From: Macrococcus capreoli
GTDB lineage: Bacteria; Bacillota; Bacilli; Staphylococcales; Staphylococcaceae
Assembly (NCBI RefSeq): GCF_025628935.1
Contig: NZ_JAOTIS010000006.1
Location: forward strand, 62,001 to 126,000
Reading direction: 5' to 3'
Length of the DNA: 64,000 bases
A program made the translations under genes and the position numbers. Shown here piece after piece: positions 16,667-26,887 of the stretch (within the stretch, counting starts at the first letter, position 1; every line of letters starts with the position of its first letter). The notes beneath the pieces were generated by a model. The model was given only the letters and a program-made list of their open reading frames with translations. It did not search any database and was not told the DNA's origin.

Positions 16667-19587
16667 TTTTTAACCTCCTTATTTATTCTCTCGAGTGTAA
16701 TCGTATTTTTATTCGCAATAACAGTTGATTTATTACAAGTGTAATAAATAATTTGGTTAGATTTTAACGTCATCATATATTCAAGAATACGTTCACGTCT
16801 AATTCTATCAAAATGTACAAATGCATCATCAATAATAATTGGGAAAGGATAATATTTATTAAGTGACTGAATCAAGCTTAATCGTAACGCAATGTATAAT
16901 ATCTCTTTCGTCGATTGCGATAACTCAGTCGGATGATAAATCTGTCCATCACTCGCTCTTACTAATAAATGATTGTCTTTATATAACACATTCATATAGC
17001 GATCTTCAGTTAAGAATTTAAAGATTGTTGTCGCATCCTGAACAACAAATGGTAAGCGTTTCTCTTTTACGTCTTCAATATGCGCTTCAATTAATGTTTC
17101 GATATAATTGACTGCTATAAAGTTCTGAATTAAATCATTCAACTGGTTCTTCTTAATTTGAAATTCATATTTGAGTTGTGACAAACTATCATCAGATGCA
17201 ATCGTATCGAGTTGTTCCTGGATCTTCGCTAATCTATCCGTCACTTCTTTTCGTTCATGCGTTAATTGTTCAATATGCGCTTCAATCGCTTCTTGTTGTC
17301 CCTGCAAGTCAATGGCCGTAACAACACTTAAAGCGGTATTATCCTCATATGTGAAGCCTTGGTCTGTTAATAAACGCCCTACCGTATCAAATTGATTTAA
17401 ATCATTATGGAACTTAATCACTTCTTTTTCTTTCACATAATAATCAGATTCATTATCAACTTCTGCTTCATTAAATAATGCTTCAAGTTCAGTCGTCACT
17501 TGCGTTAACTGTTCCTGCATAATTGTTGCTTCTTTCGTTAACAACGCCATTTTGTCATTGTTTTTTGAATACTGGAATTTATTCTTCTCATCTTTCGTTT
17601 GTAACGTCTTCAGATCGTGGAACAAACTATTAATATCTAAATCAATCGGCACTTCCGTATTTAACGCTTCTACCTCTTGATTAAAGTGCGCAAGTTGGTC
17701 TTGAATCGTTTGCTGCTTTAATTGTAATGCCGTCATTTCTTGTTCTAACGCATTGATTTTGTTAATTTGTTTAATAGCTAACGTTAATCGATTAACTAAA
17801 TAGTGCTCAGGTAGCTGTAACTTATCTTTAATTGATTCAAGTTCAGTTGTCGTTTGTGCAATCTTGTTATTCATTGTTGCCAACGCTTTAGTTAATTCTT
17901 CATGGCGTTCTTTCTCACGTTTCACTTCATTGTTCGTTTGAACGATACGTTGTCTTATATTACGTTGTTCGTCTAAATCAAACGATAAATCAAAGTTCTC
18001 CTGTAAATCTTTCACTTTAAAAGTCAGATCGTCAACTTCCTGCTGTAACGCCTGATTAAATTGTAATTGCGGCTTTTCATTCATAACCATCAATACTACA
18101 GCGATTACTGCTAATGTACAAAATACACCAAGCACAATCATTTGTGGAATAAAATATGCATAAATTGCGCCACCAATAAAGATGCAAGTCATCAATGCCA
18201 GACAAAGTTGCTGTAGTTGATATTGCTTCATCTGCTTTGTTTCAAAGCGCTCTGCTTCTTCTTTCATCTTTTCATACAACGTTGTCTTATCCAGCAATTC
18301 AACTTTACTTCTTTCAAGTTGTTCTGCCTTTTCAAATCGTTCATTATGTACTTTCACTTGTGATAGATCATGTGATGCCTGTACTTTCTTCGCCATCGTG
18401 TCGTTGACGAAATTGAGTTCACGTTCGATTTGTGCTTGTTCAAGCGTATCTTTTTCCAGCTGATGAATCGCAAGACTCGCCTTCTCATTTAAGAGTTGAT
18501 TCACTTCAACAGGTTGATAAGATTGCCATCCTAAATCTTGCATTAACGAATGCTGTTCATTACGTAACTGTTCTAACGTCTTTGCATGATGAGATAAGTC
18601 TGACTGAAAGTTACGGTAAGATTGTTCCTGCTTTAATACATCATTCGTCTTATCAATCAATGTAGCATCCAGCAAAGTAATGGCTGCATTCTCTTGCGTC
18701 AGCTGGCTTAATTGCTCGTTACGTAATTGTAAATCTCGATTTAATTGATGTTTCTGTTTCTTAAGTGCCTCGTAACGATCAATCCCCTGTTCAGGAAATT
18801 GAGGTGGCGTGATGTCCAGCTGATGTTCTAAAGCTTTCCATTCTTTCGCGTAATCATGATATTCAATTTCGCGTTGTTTACGTTGTAATACAGTATTAAG
18901 TTCTTTCAAATGCGTATCGAATTCTAAAGCTGTACGATTTAATTTATCCTGTTCATTTAATAACTGATCATATGTTTCAAATTGTATATCTTTCTCACGT
19001 ATTTGTGATTCAATAATTTGCAATGTTTCCGTCGCCTGGTCAATTTCACCTGTCATTTCATTGCTTAGCAGGCGCGCTTTCTCATCTTTAATATGCGCTG
19101 TCATTTGCGTGAATTCCGTACTACCGAATGCACCGGCTTGCAGTAAATATGCCTGTAACTTATCTTCTGTAAGTTTACGATGCACTTCTTGTAAACCTAA
19201 TACATCAAATGAGAAGATACTTTTATATGTTTCTTTAGAAATATGATTAAATAACTGATTTAACCACGCTTCATCTTTTTGTTTCCCATTTAATAGAATA
19301 GTCACTTCTTCTTTATGATGAACAAATATACGTTCAATACTTAACGTTTCACCACTATTTAAAGCGAGTAACATCTTCCCACCATATTGTGGTGCAAATC
19401 TGGGTTCTAGCCTCGGTTCATATTCACCTTCTTTAGGAAAGCCAAACAACAATGCATGAATGAATGCCTGCATTGTTGATTTACCAGATTCATTCTCACC
19501 ATAAATTTGAACAAAATCCGATGTAAAATCAAATTTACGATGTTCTAGTCTACCATATCCATAGATTTCAAGTGATTGTATTTTCAT
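16663..19587 (-). CDS. yhaN: SbcC/Rad50-like ATPase YhaN
   Basis: 974 residues: N-terminal Walker A in [20 protein letters not shown] (about residues 31-50), long coiled-coil arms, an internal hydrophobic pair near residues 460-500 ([20 protein letters not shown], then [15 protein letters not shown]) and a C-terminal ABC signature [17 protein letters not shown] and Walker [13 protein letters not shown]. It is an SMC-type partner of the YhaO phosphoesterase. The membrane-like segment inside the coil is a YhaN feature and suggests membrane tethering. ATGA overlaps with both neighbours. Confidence 0.9.
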   Translation of the reverse strand: MKIQSLEIYGYGRLEHRKFDFTSDFVQIYGENESGKSTMQAFIHALLFGFPKEGEYEPRLEPRFAPQYGGKMLLALNSGETLSIERIFVHHKEEVTILLNGKQKDEAWLNQLFNHISKETYKSIFSFDVLGLQEVHRKLTEDKLQAYLLQAGAFGSTEFTQMTAHIKDEKARLLSNEMTGEIDQATETLQIIESQIREKDIQFETYDQLLNEQDKLNRTALEFDTHLKELNTVLQRKQREIEYHDYAKEWKALEHQLDITPPQFPEQGIDRYEALKKQKHQLNRDLQLRNEQLSQLTQENAAITLLDATLIDKTNDVLKQEQSYRNFQSDLSHHAKTLEQLRNEQHSLMQDLGWQSYQPVEVNQLLNEKASLAIHQLEKDTLEQAQIERELNFVNDTMAKKVQASHDLSQVKVHNERFEKAEQLERSKVELLDKTTLYEKMKEEAERFETKQMKQYQLQQLCLALMTCIFIGGAIYAYFIPQMIVLGVFCTLAVIAVVLMVMNEKPQLQFNQALQQEVDDLTFKVKDLQENFDLSFDLDEQRNIRQRIVQTNNEVKREKERHEELTKALATMNNKIAQTTTELESIKDKLQLPEHYLVNRLTLAIKQINKINALEQEMTALQLKQQTIQDQLAHFNQEVEALNTEVPIDLDINSLFHDLKTLQTKDEKNKFQYSKNNDKMALLTKEATIMQEQLTQVTTELEALFNEAEVDNESDYYVKEKEVIKFHNDLNQFDTVGRLLTDQGFTYEDNTALSVVTAIDLQGQQEAIEAHIEQLTHERKEVTDRLAKIQEQLDTIASDDSLSQLKYEFQIKKNQLNDLIQNFIAVNYIETLIEAHIEDVKEKRLPFVVQDATTIFKFLTEDRYMNVLYKDNHLLVRASDGQIYHPTELSQSTKEILYIALRLSLIQSLNKYYPFPIIIDDAFVHFDRIRRERILEYMMTLKSNQIIYYTCNKSTVIANKNTITLERINKEVKK

Positions 19588-20762
19588 GATTCATCCCTCA
19601 TCATTAACTTTAATCTTGATTCTCCGTGATTGAGAATAGATTGGTGATCTTCATAACGTATTTCCTGCGCATATCGCTCAACACTTGATTGCTGAATCGG
19701 AACACATGCACGTCTAAATAAATCTTCATTCTCTAAATGTTCAGCATTAAACTCTGAAGCTAACGTATGCACTTCGTATACTTGTTCGAGCTCAATCGCA
19801 TCGATCCATACAAACTGTGATTCATTGGATTCGTACATTTGAACTTGTTTCAATATACTTTGGATCATACGTTCGTCAATTAACGTTTCAAATGGGTTGA
19901 TTAATTTCAACTGATACATCGATTTTCCTGAAGGACGCATACTTTGTTTAAAGTCAGTAATATCCTGATAAATCGCATGCTTTCCAATTTCGTTTAATGT
20001 GAGTTCTACTGTATCAAAGCGAATGTGCTCAGTAGGAATAAACTTAATATCAAGTTCTGTATGATCTCCTTCAACAAGTAAGTATCCCTTATGACCTGTA
20101 TCTCCAAAATTTGAACCTTGCAACTTACCAGGATAATGAATTTCCGGTATTTCGCTTAAGCGTTTCTTATGTGGATAATGCCCTAACGCCCAGTAATGAT
20201 ACAGCTTTCGATTTAAGTCTTCGATGCTGAATTCAGTTGCAGTGAACCCGCTTATTTGATGATGAATGCCGTGTAACATACCGATATGTATGGAATCATC
20301 AACGGCGTTGACCGGATAATTATCTAATTTATTCTCATACGTTTCACGCTCTTTATAACTAAAGCCATGTATAAAGACACGCTTCCCTTTGTTTGTAATT
20401 AATTCATATGATTGCACGTCATTTGAGAAGCGTACGACGTTATCTGGATATTTAACATAACAACGTTGAGATAAATCATCTTCTGTACCCGCGACATAAT
20501 ACACGAATATCCCCGCTTTTTTTAAGCGTTCAAATTGTTGTTCGATAAATTTATCAGCTCGAATGTTGCGATTTTTACTTGAAAATAAATTACCACTAAT
20601 TAATATGAAATCAACGGCTAGCTCAATGGCATCATTCACTAAATTTTTAAAGCTTTCAAAGCTCGCACGATACACGTCCTGCATAATGTGTTCAGGTAAC
20701 TGGCTTTTGATTTGAAATGGTTCATCTAAATATAAATCTGCGCAATGAATAAATTTAATCAT
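19584..20762 (-). CDS. yhaO: YhaO, SbcD/Mre11-like protein with degenerate metal site
   Basis: 392 residues with the overall YhaO/SbcD outline. The metallophosphoesterase motifs are altered: DxH reads D9-L-Y11, GDLFD reads G57-N-L-F-S61, and GNHD reads G92-T-E-D95. The distal His in GMLHG remains, and GHxH appears as GHYPHK. Family members are Mn-dependent DNA nucleases working with the SMC-like partner. By these residues this copy is probably catalytically impaired, perhaps structural. The gene is intact and coupled to yhaN. Confidence 0.85.
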   Translation of the reverse strand: MIKFIHCADLYLDEPFQIKSQLPEHIMQDVYRASFESFKNLVNDAIELAVDFILISGNLFSSKNRNIRADKFIEQQFERLKKAGIFVYYVAGTEDDLSQRCYVKYPDNVVRFSNDVQSYELITNKGKRVFIHGFSYKERETYENKLDNYPVNAVDDSIHIGMLHGIHHQISGFTATEFSIEDLNRKLYHYWALGHYPHKKRLSEIPEIHYPGKLQGSNFGDTGHKGYLLVEGDHTELDIKFIPTEHIRFDTVELTLNEIGKHAIYQDITDFKQSMRPSGKSMYQLKLINPFETLIDERMIQSILKQVQMYESNESQFVWIDAIELEQVYEVHTLASEFNAEHLENEDLFRRACVPIQQSSVERYAQEIRYEDHQSILNHGESRLKLMMRDES

Positions 20763-20822
20763 AAACGATTCCTCACTTTTCTTGTTACATCATATTTTAC
20801 ATTAAATTTCGTAAAAATGTTA

Positions 20823-21014
20823 GAGAGAGGCTATAAATGAAGCGGTTAGACTCATGCAAACTGGAAACAATCACTAGAAATCGGTCTTTGATTTCGAAGG
20901 GATTGTTGAAGTTTGTCAAGCATCTGCTTCGTTTATGCCGTTTAGAGAGGCTATAAATGAAGCGGTTAGACTCATGCAAACTGGAAACAATCACTAGAAA
21001 TCGGTCTTTGATTC
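20823..21014 (+). repeat. Hairpin element copies 4 and 5 (exact 120-bp tandem, second truncated)
   Basis: Copy 4 (20823-20942): GAGAGGCTATAAATGAAGCG head, arms CAAACTGGAAACAATC / GATTGTTGAAGTTTG and ATGAAGC/GCTTCGT, loop GAAATC-ggtcttt-GATTTC, end TATGCCGTTTA. Copy 5 repeats the first 70 bases without change exactly 120 bp later and breaks off within the loop (GATTCGATG). Lies between yhaO's start and hemZ's end. Confidence 0.9.
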
Positions 21015-21028
21015 GATGTAATAAAAGA

Positions 21029-21065
21029 AAATCATCCTAAAATCATATTGGATTTTGGATGATTA
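21029..21065 (-). terminator. hemZ terminator
   Basis: AATCATCCTAAAATC / GATTTTGGATGATT stem with a short loop, 17 bp downstream of the hemZ stop. Confidence 0.75.
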
Positions 21066-21081
21066 ACTAAAGATATTACTA

Positions 21082-22548
21082 CTATTCTGTTTCTCTATAT
21101 ATTGCAGCTAGCTTTTCAATTTTTCTTTCTGTATAACTTTCGTAACTTTGATTATAAGATTTCGGATCTTTCGGATTTAAGAAGTTTTCAATCTTACCCG
21201 TTTTCGGATGTATCAGTTTACTTGATGCCCCGCACCCTAAACCGATAATACTCTGTACTTCTTCCATAATTAATATATTATAGAGCGATGCTTCGTTCGG
21301 CTTTGAATAACCGATATTCTCTAAATTTCCGAGTATATTTTTCTGACGATATAAGTAATACGGAATATAGTTTTGTTCACGCGCAAATTCACGTGTCATA
21401 TTCATCATATGTACAATTTCATCCCTCGGCGCAACAGGATATTTATCTTTATTACGCGTCATTTCACTTGCCGTTTTAAAACTTAATGTATGCACGGTTA
21501 ACGATTCAGGATTTAACTTTTCTGTTTCCTGCAATGAATGTGCAACTTCAGTGCGTGTTTCATTCGGTAACCCTATAATTAAATCCATATTAATATTATT
21601 CATCTGGTGCTCACGCGATAACTTAAATTTATCAATCGTTTCCTGTACACTATGGTGACGGCCAATCGCTTTTAACGTGCGATCAGTGAAACTTTGCGGA
21701 TTTATACTAATACGGTCGATTTTGTATTGATTAAGCACGTTCAACGTATCGACATCTATCGTATCCGGTCGTCCCGCTTCCACCGTCACTTCACGTACAT
21801 GTGTCATATCAAATGACGTATAAACAGTTTCAAGCAGCAATGCTAAATCTTGTGCCGTAATCGACGTAGGCGTACCACCTCCGAAATAGATAGAAGTTAC
21901 TTTTATATTATTTTCTTTTAACCACTTTGCCGTATGCTTTATTTCATAAATTAATCCGACTAAAAATTCCGGCACTTGATCTTTAAAGACACGGATCGCA
22001 TACGCTGGAAATGTACAATATGCACATTTCGTTGGACAGAATGGTATTCCGATATAAATACTCACTTCATCTTGTAATTGATATAAATCAGGTATAGCCT
22101 GTCTTTGTGTTTGCACAATATCACGCATTAAATCTAACTTCTCCTGCGCAATTAAATAATCGCTTGATAGTATTGCACTAATTTCACCATGAGATAGCCC
22201 TTGTTTGTAATATTTATGATATAACTTCGTCGGTCGAATACCCGTGAGTGTGCCCCAGCTTTGAATGATTCCAGTATGTTCAGTTAAGATTTCAATCAGC
22301 GTTTGACCTAATGCTTGTTTCATATCACGTTTCGTATGACCATTGCGCTGTGCAGTTTGCTGATACGTCTTATTATCAATCGTTACTGTCGTCGTCACTG
22401 TAGTGTCTTGTGCCTGTGTTATTACAACATCAATTTGGTTGTCACCTGTACCTTCGAATAAATAACTTTCTTCAAAGTACAAATTGATGATGTTCTTAAT
22501 ATACAGTTGAATCGCTTCAAACTGTTCATTTTGTAAATAAAACTTCAT
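21082..22548 (-). CDS. hemZ: Coproporphyrinogen dehydrogenase-like radical SAM protein HemZ
   Basis: About 488 residues from the ATG 5 bp after TGAGGGA. A radical-SAM core with FCPTKCAYCTFPAY (CxxxCxxC, near residue 175), YFGGGTPTSI and the HemN-type C-terminus; the long N-terminal domain is that of Bacillus HemZ. Annotated as oxygen-independent coproporphyrinogen III oxidase, but in organisms that use the HemY/CgoX coproporphyrin route its true role is uncertain; related proteins include haem chaperones. Flanked by terminators. Confidence 0.85.
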   Translation of the reverse strand: MKFYLQNEQFEAIQLYIKNIINLYFEESYLFEGTGDNQIDVVITQAQDTTVTTTVTIDNKTYQQTAQRNGHTKRDMKQALGQTLIEILTEHTGIIQSWGTLTGIRPTKLYHKYYKQGLSHGEISAILSSDYLIAQEKLDLMRDIVQTQRQAIPDLYQLQDEVSIYIGIPFCPTKCAYCTFPAYAIRVFKDQVPEFLVGLIYEIKHTAKWLKENNIKVTSIYFGGGTPTSITAQDLALLLETVYTSFDMTHVREVTVEAGRPDTIDVDTLNVLNQYKIDRISINPQSFTDRTLKAIGRHHSVQETIDKFKLSREHQMNNINMDLIIGLPNETRTEVAHSLQETEKLNPESLTVHTLSFKTASEMTRNKDKYPVAPRDEIVHMMNMTREFAREQNYIPYYLYRQKNILGNLENIGYSKPNEASLYNILIMEEVQSIIGLGCGASSKLIHPKTGKIENFLNPKDPKSYNQSYESYTERKIEKLAAIYRETE

Positions 22549-22564
22549 CGTATCCCTCACAAAA

Positions 22565-22598
22565 AAATAAACAAAAAGCGCATACTTTTTGTTTATTT
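22565..22598 (-). terminator. Terminator after yheA-like gene
   Basis: AAATAAACAAAAAG / CTTTTTGTTTATTT hairpin with a 6-nt loop, between the yheA-like stop and the hemZ start. Confidence 0.75.
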
Positions 22599-22643
22599 GA
22601 TAATTTATTCAATTATTGTACTTTAAAGTTTACATTTTAGCAA

Positions 22644-23012
22644 TTAAGCTTCAGGTGTTTCTTCCGTTTGTACACCGTATAAATCTTCTAAAGGTTTCAT
22701 GATTACACGGTTAATTTCCTGAATCATGAAGCTCATTTTTTGTTCTGCTTCCATTAATTTAGAAATATTTTCGTCTTTTTCAATTAATTCTGCAGTAGCT
22801 TGTGCAGCATTTAAATCATCTTCAGTAATTTCCTGACCAGACATTTGCTTTTCTTGTAAGTTTAATTGAATCTTTCTGAAATCATCAAAGATTTTCTTTG
22901 ATTCTGGGTTGTTGTTCACTGCTAAATAATGTTCTTTAATTGCGTTGTACTCATCACTTTGACGTAATGCACTTTCTAATCGGTTTGCTTCATCATAAAT
23001 ATTAACTGACAT
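22644..23012 (-). CDS. yheA: YlbF/YheA-family protein (UPF0342)
   Basis: About 122 residues, all-helical, with [19 protein letters not shown] at the start and the central [16 protein letters not shown] block common to YlbF/YmcA/YheA proteins. ATG chosen 7 bp after AAAGGAGA. YlbF relatives act in RNase Y complexes in Bacillus; YheA itself has no firm function. Linked to the following yheB-like gene by strand and 67-bp spacing. Confidence 0.85.
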   Translation of the reverse strand: MSVNIYDEANRLESALRQSDEYNAIKEHYLAVNNNPESKKIFDDFRKIQLNLQEKQMSGQEITEDDLNAAQATAELIEKDENISKLMEAEQKMSFMIQEINRVIMKPLEDLYGVQTEETPEA

Positions 23013-23079
23013 AATCATTCTCCTTTAATTATACACAAAATTTAATTGTTCTTATTCAATATACCATAAATCGCTTCCA

Positions 23080-24210
23080 TTATACAAAGAGGGCAATAAC
23101 GCCTTGAATTAATCCAATAATACCACCAAGTAAAAATCCTAAAAACGTAATCATCTTTAACTCTTTATTTGAAATTTCAATAACAAGTTGCTCTAAAAAT
23201 GACAATTCAAAGTTATCAATTTGCTGCTTAACAATTTCAGCAATATGTACTTTCTCTAAAATTTCAGCAATATTGTCTGACGTCTTTGAAATAACATAAT
23301 GGACAAATCGATCACTACCGGCTCCTTCCATATATTCAAACGCTTTCGGTGCAAGCTGAATCAACGGTGTAGCTGTATAGTGTTTAATATTTACTTGTGC
23401 AATGATTTGTTTAATAACATTCTCTTTCATCACAAGTAAATCTTGTGTACTGATAAATCTTGATGGTTGTTTCGTTAATAAAGATTGATATTCTCGTTGT
23501 ACTTCAGTTTCAATAATTTGATTTAATTTCTCTTCTTTACTCAATGCATTGAATTCTTTAATTACGCGTTCAGCAATCATTTCTTTCGTCATAAACATTT
23601 GGATCATGCTTACGAAGCGCCCTTTCTCCATAAAGAAACGATCAATCATCTGCATAATGTCGTTATATCCTTTGGTAGAATTCACATAATCACGTAACTT
23701 CACCATTATCATAGGTGATAAAGCTTCAACTTGTATATCAAGCTTTTCACGTAAATCTGCAGGAAGCAATTGCTCAAGCGTATCATCTATATGAGCAAAT
23801 AATGTGTTATCAATCACTTTTGATAACTGCTGACGCAACTGCTCATTACTTAAAGCAGCAACATCAATATCAAAGCGTTGTGCAAAGTCATCAATCGAAT
23901 ATTCGCCTTCTTTTAATGTTTGAATTTGGCGTACGATAAAGTCTTTAATTAACTTTTCCGTTTGTGGCGTCATTAATTTCTCTTTAAACACTTCGGGTGT
24001 TAATAAATGCGCAGTCACCATCTCTCCCATTTTAACGGATAATTCATTGCGACGTTTCGGAATAAGCCCTGGTGTAAAGGGAAGTTGTTTCCCAAATAAA
24101 AACTTCGGCTCAAATGGCCTAAATAACATCTTAATGGCGATATAGTTAGTGAAACCACCAATTAACGCACCAATTAAGCCCATAAATAGTACAACTAATA
24201 TTGCGTTCAA
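23080..24210 (-). CDS. yheB: DUF445 membrane protein YheB
   Basis: 376 residues. An N-terminal transmembrane helix with FTNYIAIKMLFRPF and PFTPGLIPKRRNELS, a long helical soluble region and a C-terminal hydrophobic helix (GFLLGGIIGLIQGVIALFV) are the DUF445 outline. TTG start after GAGGTGG. The family is implicated in spore or cell-envelope functions only loosely; no activity is known. It precedes yheA, as in other Bacillales. Confidence 0.85.
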   Translation of the reverse strand: MNAILVVLFMGLIGALIGGFTNYIAIKMLFRPFEPKFLFGKQLPFTPGLIPKRRNELSVKMGEMVTAHLLTPEVFKEKLMTPQTEKLIKDFIVRQIQTLKEGEYSIDDFAQRFDIDVAALSNEQLRQQLSKVIDNTLFAHIDDTLEQLLPADLREKLDIQVEALSPMIMVKLRDYVNSTKGYNDIMQMIDRFFMEKGRFVSMIQMFMTKEMIAERVIKEFNALSKEEKLNQIIETEVQREYQSLLTKQPSRFISTQDLLVMKENVIKQIIAQVNIKHYTATPLIQLAPKAFEYMEGAGSDRFVHYVISKTSDNIAEILEKVHIAEIVKQQIDNFELSFLEQLVIEISNKELKMITFLGFLLGGIIGLIQGVIALFV

Positions 24211-24262
24211 ATTGCCACCTCATTCATTTTAATATGTATAAGTTTAATACCTCTCTATAAAA

Positions 24263-24290
24263 AAAACAAACGCGAAAGTGCGTTTGTTTT
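24263..24290 (-). terminator. Terminator
   Basis: AAACAAACGC / GCGTTTGTTT around GAAAGT, immediately downstream of the HTH gene that ends at 24297, with T or A tracts on both sides. Confidence 0.8.
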
Positions 24291-24296
24291 GATTTA

Positions 24297-24761
24297 TTAT
24301 ACAGTTACTAAGTTTTCACTTTTCTTCTTGTTAAAGAACATTTCTGCTTCACGCGCTTTGTTAGAACCGTATACAGGTTGTGTAGAACCGTCTAATACAC
24401 GGTAAAGGTTAGAAATTTTGTTTTGTTGTAACACGATATCGCGATCAGATTCAATCGTAGTCCACCATAATTCATTTTTGTTATCAGCATCAGGGTAAGC
24501 ACATGCACCACGAGAAATCACTTGGATTACTTCTAATGGGTCGCCTCCTAATGTATTTTGTAATACTTCTGAATCTCTAAATAAAGCACATAAAGAAACA
24601 CAAGTTGTCCAGTTTGGTAATACGCGCTCTTTTTCAATTTGTACTAATGTCTTCTTTGAAAGTCCAATTGTTTGAGCCATAGTATCTTGTGTATATCCCG
24701 CTTCGATACGCACCATTTTAAATTTTGTTTGAAGTAAATCTGTGAACTGTTGTTTATCCAT
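24297..24761 (-). CDS. HTH-type regulator, SA1665-like
   Basis: 154 residues: an XRE-like HTH at residues 12-60 (AGYTQDTMAQTIGLSKKTLV) followed by a C-terminal domain with LWWTTIESDRDIVLQQNKIS that is not generic XRE. Size and neighbourhood (near the airSR pair) resemble S. aureus SA1665, a DNA-binding protein reported to modulate beta-lactam resistance; this link is from memory of the family, not from a search. A perfect AACTTATAAGTT palindrome 53 bp upstream could be its operator. Confidence 0.7.
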   Translation of the reverse strand: MDKQQFTDLLQTKFKMVRIEAGYTQDTMAQTIGLSKKTLVQIEKERVLPNWTTCVSLCALFRDSEVLQNTLGGDPLEVIQVISRGACAYPDADNKNELWWTTIESDRDIVLQQNKISNLYRVLDGSTQPVYGSNKAREAEMFFNKKKSENLVTV

Positions 24762-25096
24762 TTTTTCTACGACCTTTCTTTCTAAATATTAATTTATGTC
24801 AGCAAATGCTCTTAACTTATAAGTTGAAATAATACACATTCATCTAAAGTGACTTTACCATCTTAATATAATTTACATAAAATTAAAAGAGGAAACGTTT
24901 AAAAAGTCATTTCTTTTTTAAAATTTATTTTTTTGTTGTCACAATTATGCAACTTTCATACAAATATTAAACATCTTTTGCAAAGTTCAATTACTTTTGA
25001 ATTATTAAAAAATAAATTTATAAGTAGTTTAACTAGAAAATTTAATATATTTGCTTGATAATAATAAAGCATGACTTAGTTGAGAGGATGAATAAT
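24762..25096. other. AT-rich intergenic region
   Basis: 335 bases without a credible gene between two divergent genes. It contains the perfect palindrome AACTTATAAGTT (24814-24825) near the HTH gene, and long A/T tracts at 24900-24940. Promoters for both flanking genes must lie here, but I cannot place them confidently. Confidence 0.5.
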
Positions 25097-25963
25097 GTGC
25101 AAGTAAAAGATCAACTCGCGAAAGCCCAGCAAGGGGCAAAAGTTAGTATTATTATGTACGTATTACTGACAACATTAAAGTTACTGTTTGGGTATATAAA
25201 TGATTCACAAGCATTAGTGGCCGATGGATTGAATAATGCTACTGACGTCATTTCATCTGTCGCATTGCTTATTGGACTTGCGATTAGTATGAAACCAGCA
25301 GATGATAACCATAACTATGGCCATTACCGTTCTGAATATATCGGCTCATTAATCGCTTCGTTTATTATGTTTGCAGTGAGTGTTCAAGTTATCATACAAG
25401 GCATTCGACATTATATTTATCAGGAATTTTCTAATCCATCAGTGGAAACTGCGGTCGTCGCTATCCTTTCAGCTTTAGCGATGTTACTTGTTTATTTCTA
25501 CAATCGAAATCTGGCGAAGAAAGTAGATTCAAGCGCACTCAAAGCTGCAGCTGCTGATAACTTATCCGATGCACTCGTGTCACTAGGTACGTTTATTGGG
25601 ATTGTCGGAGTATTTATGGGATTCCCTTTCTTAGATACTGTAGCAGCGATTGTAGTTGGACTGCTTATAATGAAGACTGCGATTGAAATCTTCTTTGAAA
25701 CAGCGATTACGTTGACCGATGGATTTGACGCTGAAACGTTAGAAGAAATGAAGGAAATTATACTAAATGTCGAAGATGTATTATCCGTCGTTGATATAAA
25801 AGGAAGAAACCACGGTGTTATGACATTTATTGATGTGACCGTAACTGTCGATGCACATTTAACAGTGAAAGAAAGCCATGACATTACAGAACATATCGAA
25901 CATGATATAAAAGAAGCTTACGGTGCGATTGAAACAATCGTCCATTTAGAACCGCATGAATAG
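25097..25963 (+). CDS. Cation diffusion facilitator (CDF) transporter, Mn-type signature
   Basis: About 288 residues. The GTG start is 9 bp after GAGAGG; an ATG 9 bp upstream touches the ribosome site. Six TM helices, TM2 motif DGLNNATD, loop NYGHYRSEY, TM5 motif DNLSD, and a C-terminal cytoplasmic CDF domain with GRNHGVMTFIDVTVTVD. The Asn-Asp / Asp-Asp pattern in TM2/TM5 fits Mn-exporting MntE-like CDFs rather than the His-containing Zn type. It exports a divalent metal in exchange for protons. Confidence 0.85.
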   Translation: MQVKDQLAKAQQGAKVSIIMYVLLTTLKLLFGYINDSQALVADGLNNATDVISSVALLIGLAISMKPADDNHNYGHYRSEYIGSLIASFIMFAVSVQVIIQGIRHYIYQEFSNPSVETAVVAILSALAMLLVYFYNRNLAKKVDSSALKAAAADNLSDALVSLGTFIGIVGVFMGFPFLDTVAAIVVGLLIMKTAIEIFFETAITLTDGFDAETLEEMKEIILNVEDVLSVVDIKGRNHGVMTFIDVTVTVDAHLTVKESHDITEHIEHDIKEAYGAIETIVHLEPHE

Positions 25964-25976
25964 AAGAATATATAGG

Positions 25977-26014
25977 AAAAGACGAGATACCGAAGTTATG
26001 GTGTCTCGTCTTTA
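25977..26014. terminator. Bidirectional terminator
   Basis: AAAAGACGAGATACC / GGTGTCTCGTCTTT hairpin between convergent genes. Its right arm lies inside the last codons of the membrane-protein gene ending at 25996. Confidence 0.8.
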
Positions 26015-26430
26015 TGATTTATTAACGCCCTTAACTCACTATGCCTTTCAAAATATTCGTCAAACATAATCAATACAAGGATGATGCCACCAAATACCAT
26101 TACATAATGCCAAAGATTCCCCCACTCGACCATAAGGACAACATAGACTATATAAAATGTGGAGAGTTTGAAAAGTATAGGTATTACCCATATAATAAAA
26201 AAATCTGTTTTCTTATTAATAAAAAAATTTATATTCGATATGTCAGTATGTAAATATAAATTTACAATATAGATAGTAAGTTTTATAACGAAAAATAATA
26301 TAATAATTATTAATAATGTAAGAACAATGCGTTCAGCCCACATTAATGGTAACCATTCTTTCATAACGATGTAGCTTATCATGAATATCAAAGATAACCA
26401 CTCATCTTTAGCCCACCATTTATCAATCAT
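25996..26430 (-). CDS. Hypothetical four-TM membrane protein
   Basis: About 144 residues from the ATG 2-3 bp after GAGGTGAGG; the longer frame upstream has no ribosome site. Four hydrophobic segments (around 10-30, 33-60, 80-105, 110-125) and a charged C-terminus ERHSELRALINHKDE. I do not recognise the family. AT-rich relative to neighbours; possibly acquired. Confidence 0.6.
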   Translation of the reverse strand: MIDKWWAKDEWLSLIFMISYIVMKEWLPLMWAERIVLTLLIIIILFFVIKLTIYIVNLYLHTDISNINFFINKKTDFFIIWVIPILFKLSTFYIVYVVLMVEWGNLWHYVMVFGGIILVLIMFDEYFERHSELRALINHKDETP

Positions 26431-26556
26431 AACCTCACCTCGTTGGTTAAATTGTATATTTATCCCAATCAACTTTCAAATGATATCTCATATTTCTTTT
26501 TATAATGATATGTACAACGTATACTGAATATAATAAGAAAATATGAGGTGTTTATA

Positions 26557-26823
26557 ATGATGCATGTTAACAGAAAAGAAAATTTATTTTATATCGGAGA
26601 TATCTCTAGTCCGAAAGGTCAGATGACTTATGTAGAGAATGGCGATCAACTTATTATCGATCATACTGAAGTTATCGACGAATTACGTGGTGAAGGTGCT
26701 GGTAAACAACTTGTTGAAGCAGCTGTGAAATATGCACGTGCTAACAATAAGAAAATCTTACCGATCTGCCCATTTGTTAAAAAAGTTATTGACGAAACAC
26801 CAGAATTTCAAGACGTATTATAA
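26557..26823 (+). CDS. GNAT-type acetyltransferase, small YjdJ-like
   Basis: About 88 residues. Contains DHTEVIDELRGEGAGKQLVE and ARANNKKILPICPFVKK, the short GCN5-like fold (GNAT_acetyltr_2/YjdJ type) in which a catalytic Cys sits in ICPF. It binds acetyl-CoA; the acceptor is unknown. ATG 6-7 bp after GAGGTG. Confidence 0.85.
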   Translation: MMHVNRKENLFYIGDISSPKGQMTYVENGDQLIIDHTEVIDELRGEGAGKQLVEAAVKYARANNKKILPICPFVKKVIDETPEFQDVL

Positions 26824-26866
26824 TATTAAGCCGACATTGCTTCAGTAGCGATGCCGGCTTTAATAT
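26824..26866 (+). terminator. Terminator of the GNAT gene
   Basis: TATTAAGCCGACATTGC / GCGATGCCGGCTTTAATA hairpin right after the stop, followed by TTTTG. Confidence 0.8.
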
Positions 26867-26887
26867 TTTGGATCCGATTTTGGAAGT

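Noticed and set aside
25498-25884. A 128-residue minus-strand frame rich in Ser/Thr/Ile
   Set aside because: Antisense to the CDF transporter, which has clear family motifs.
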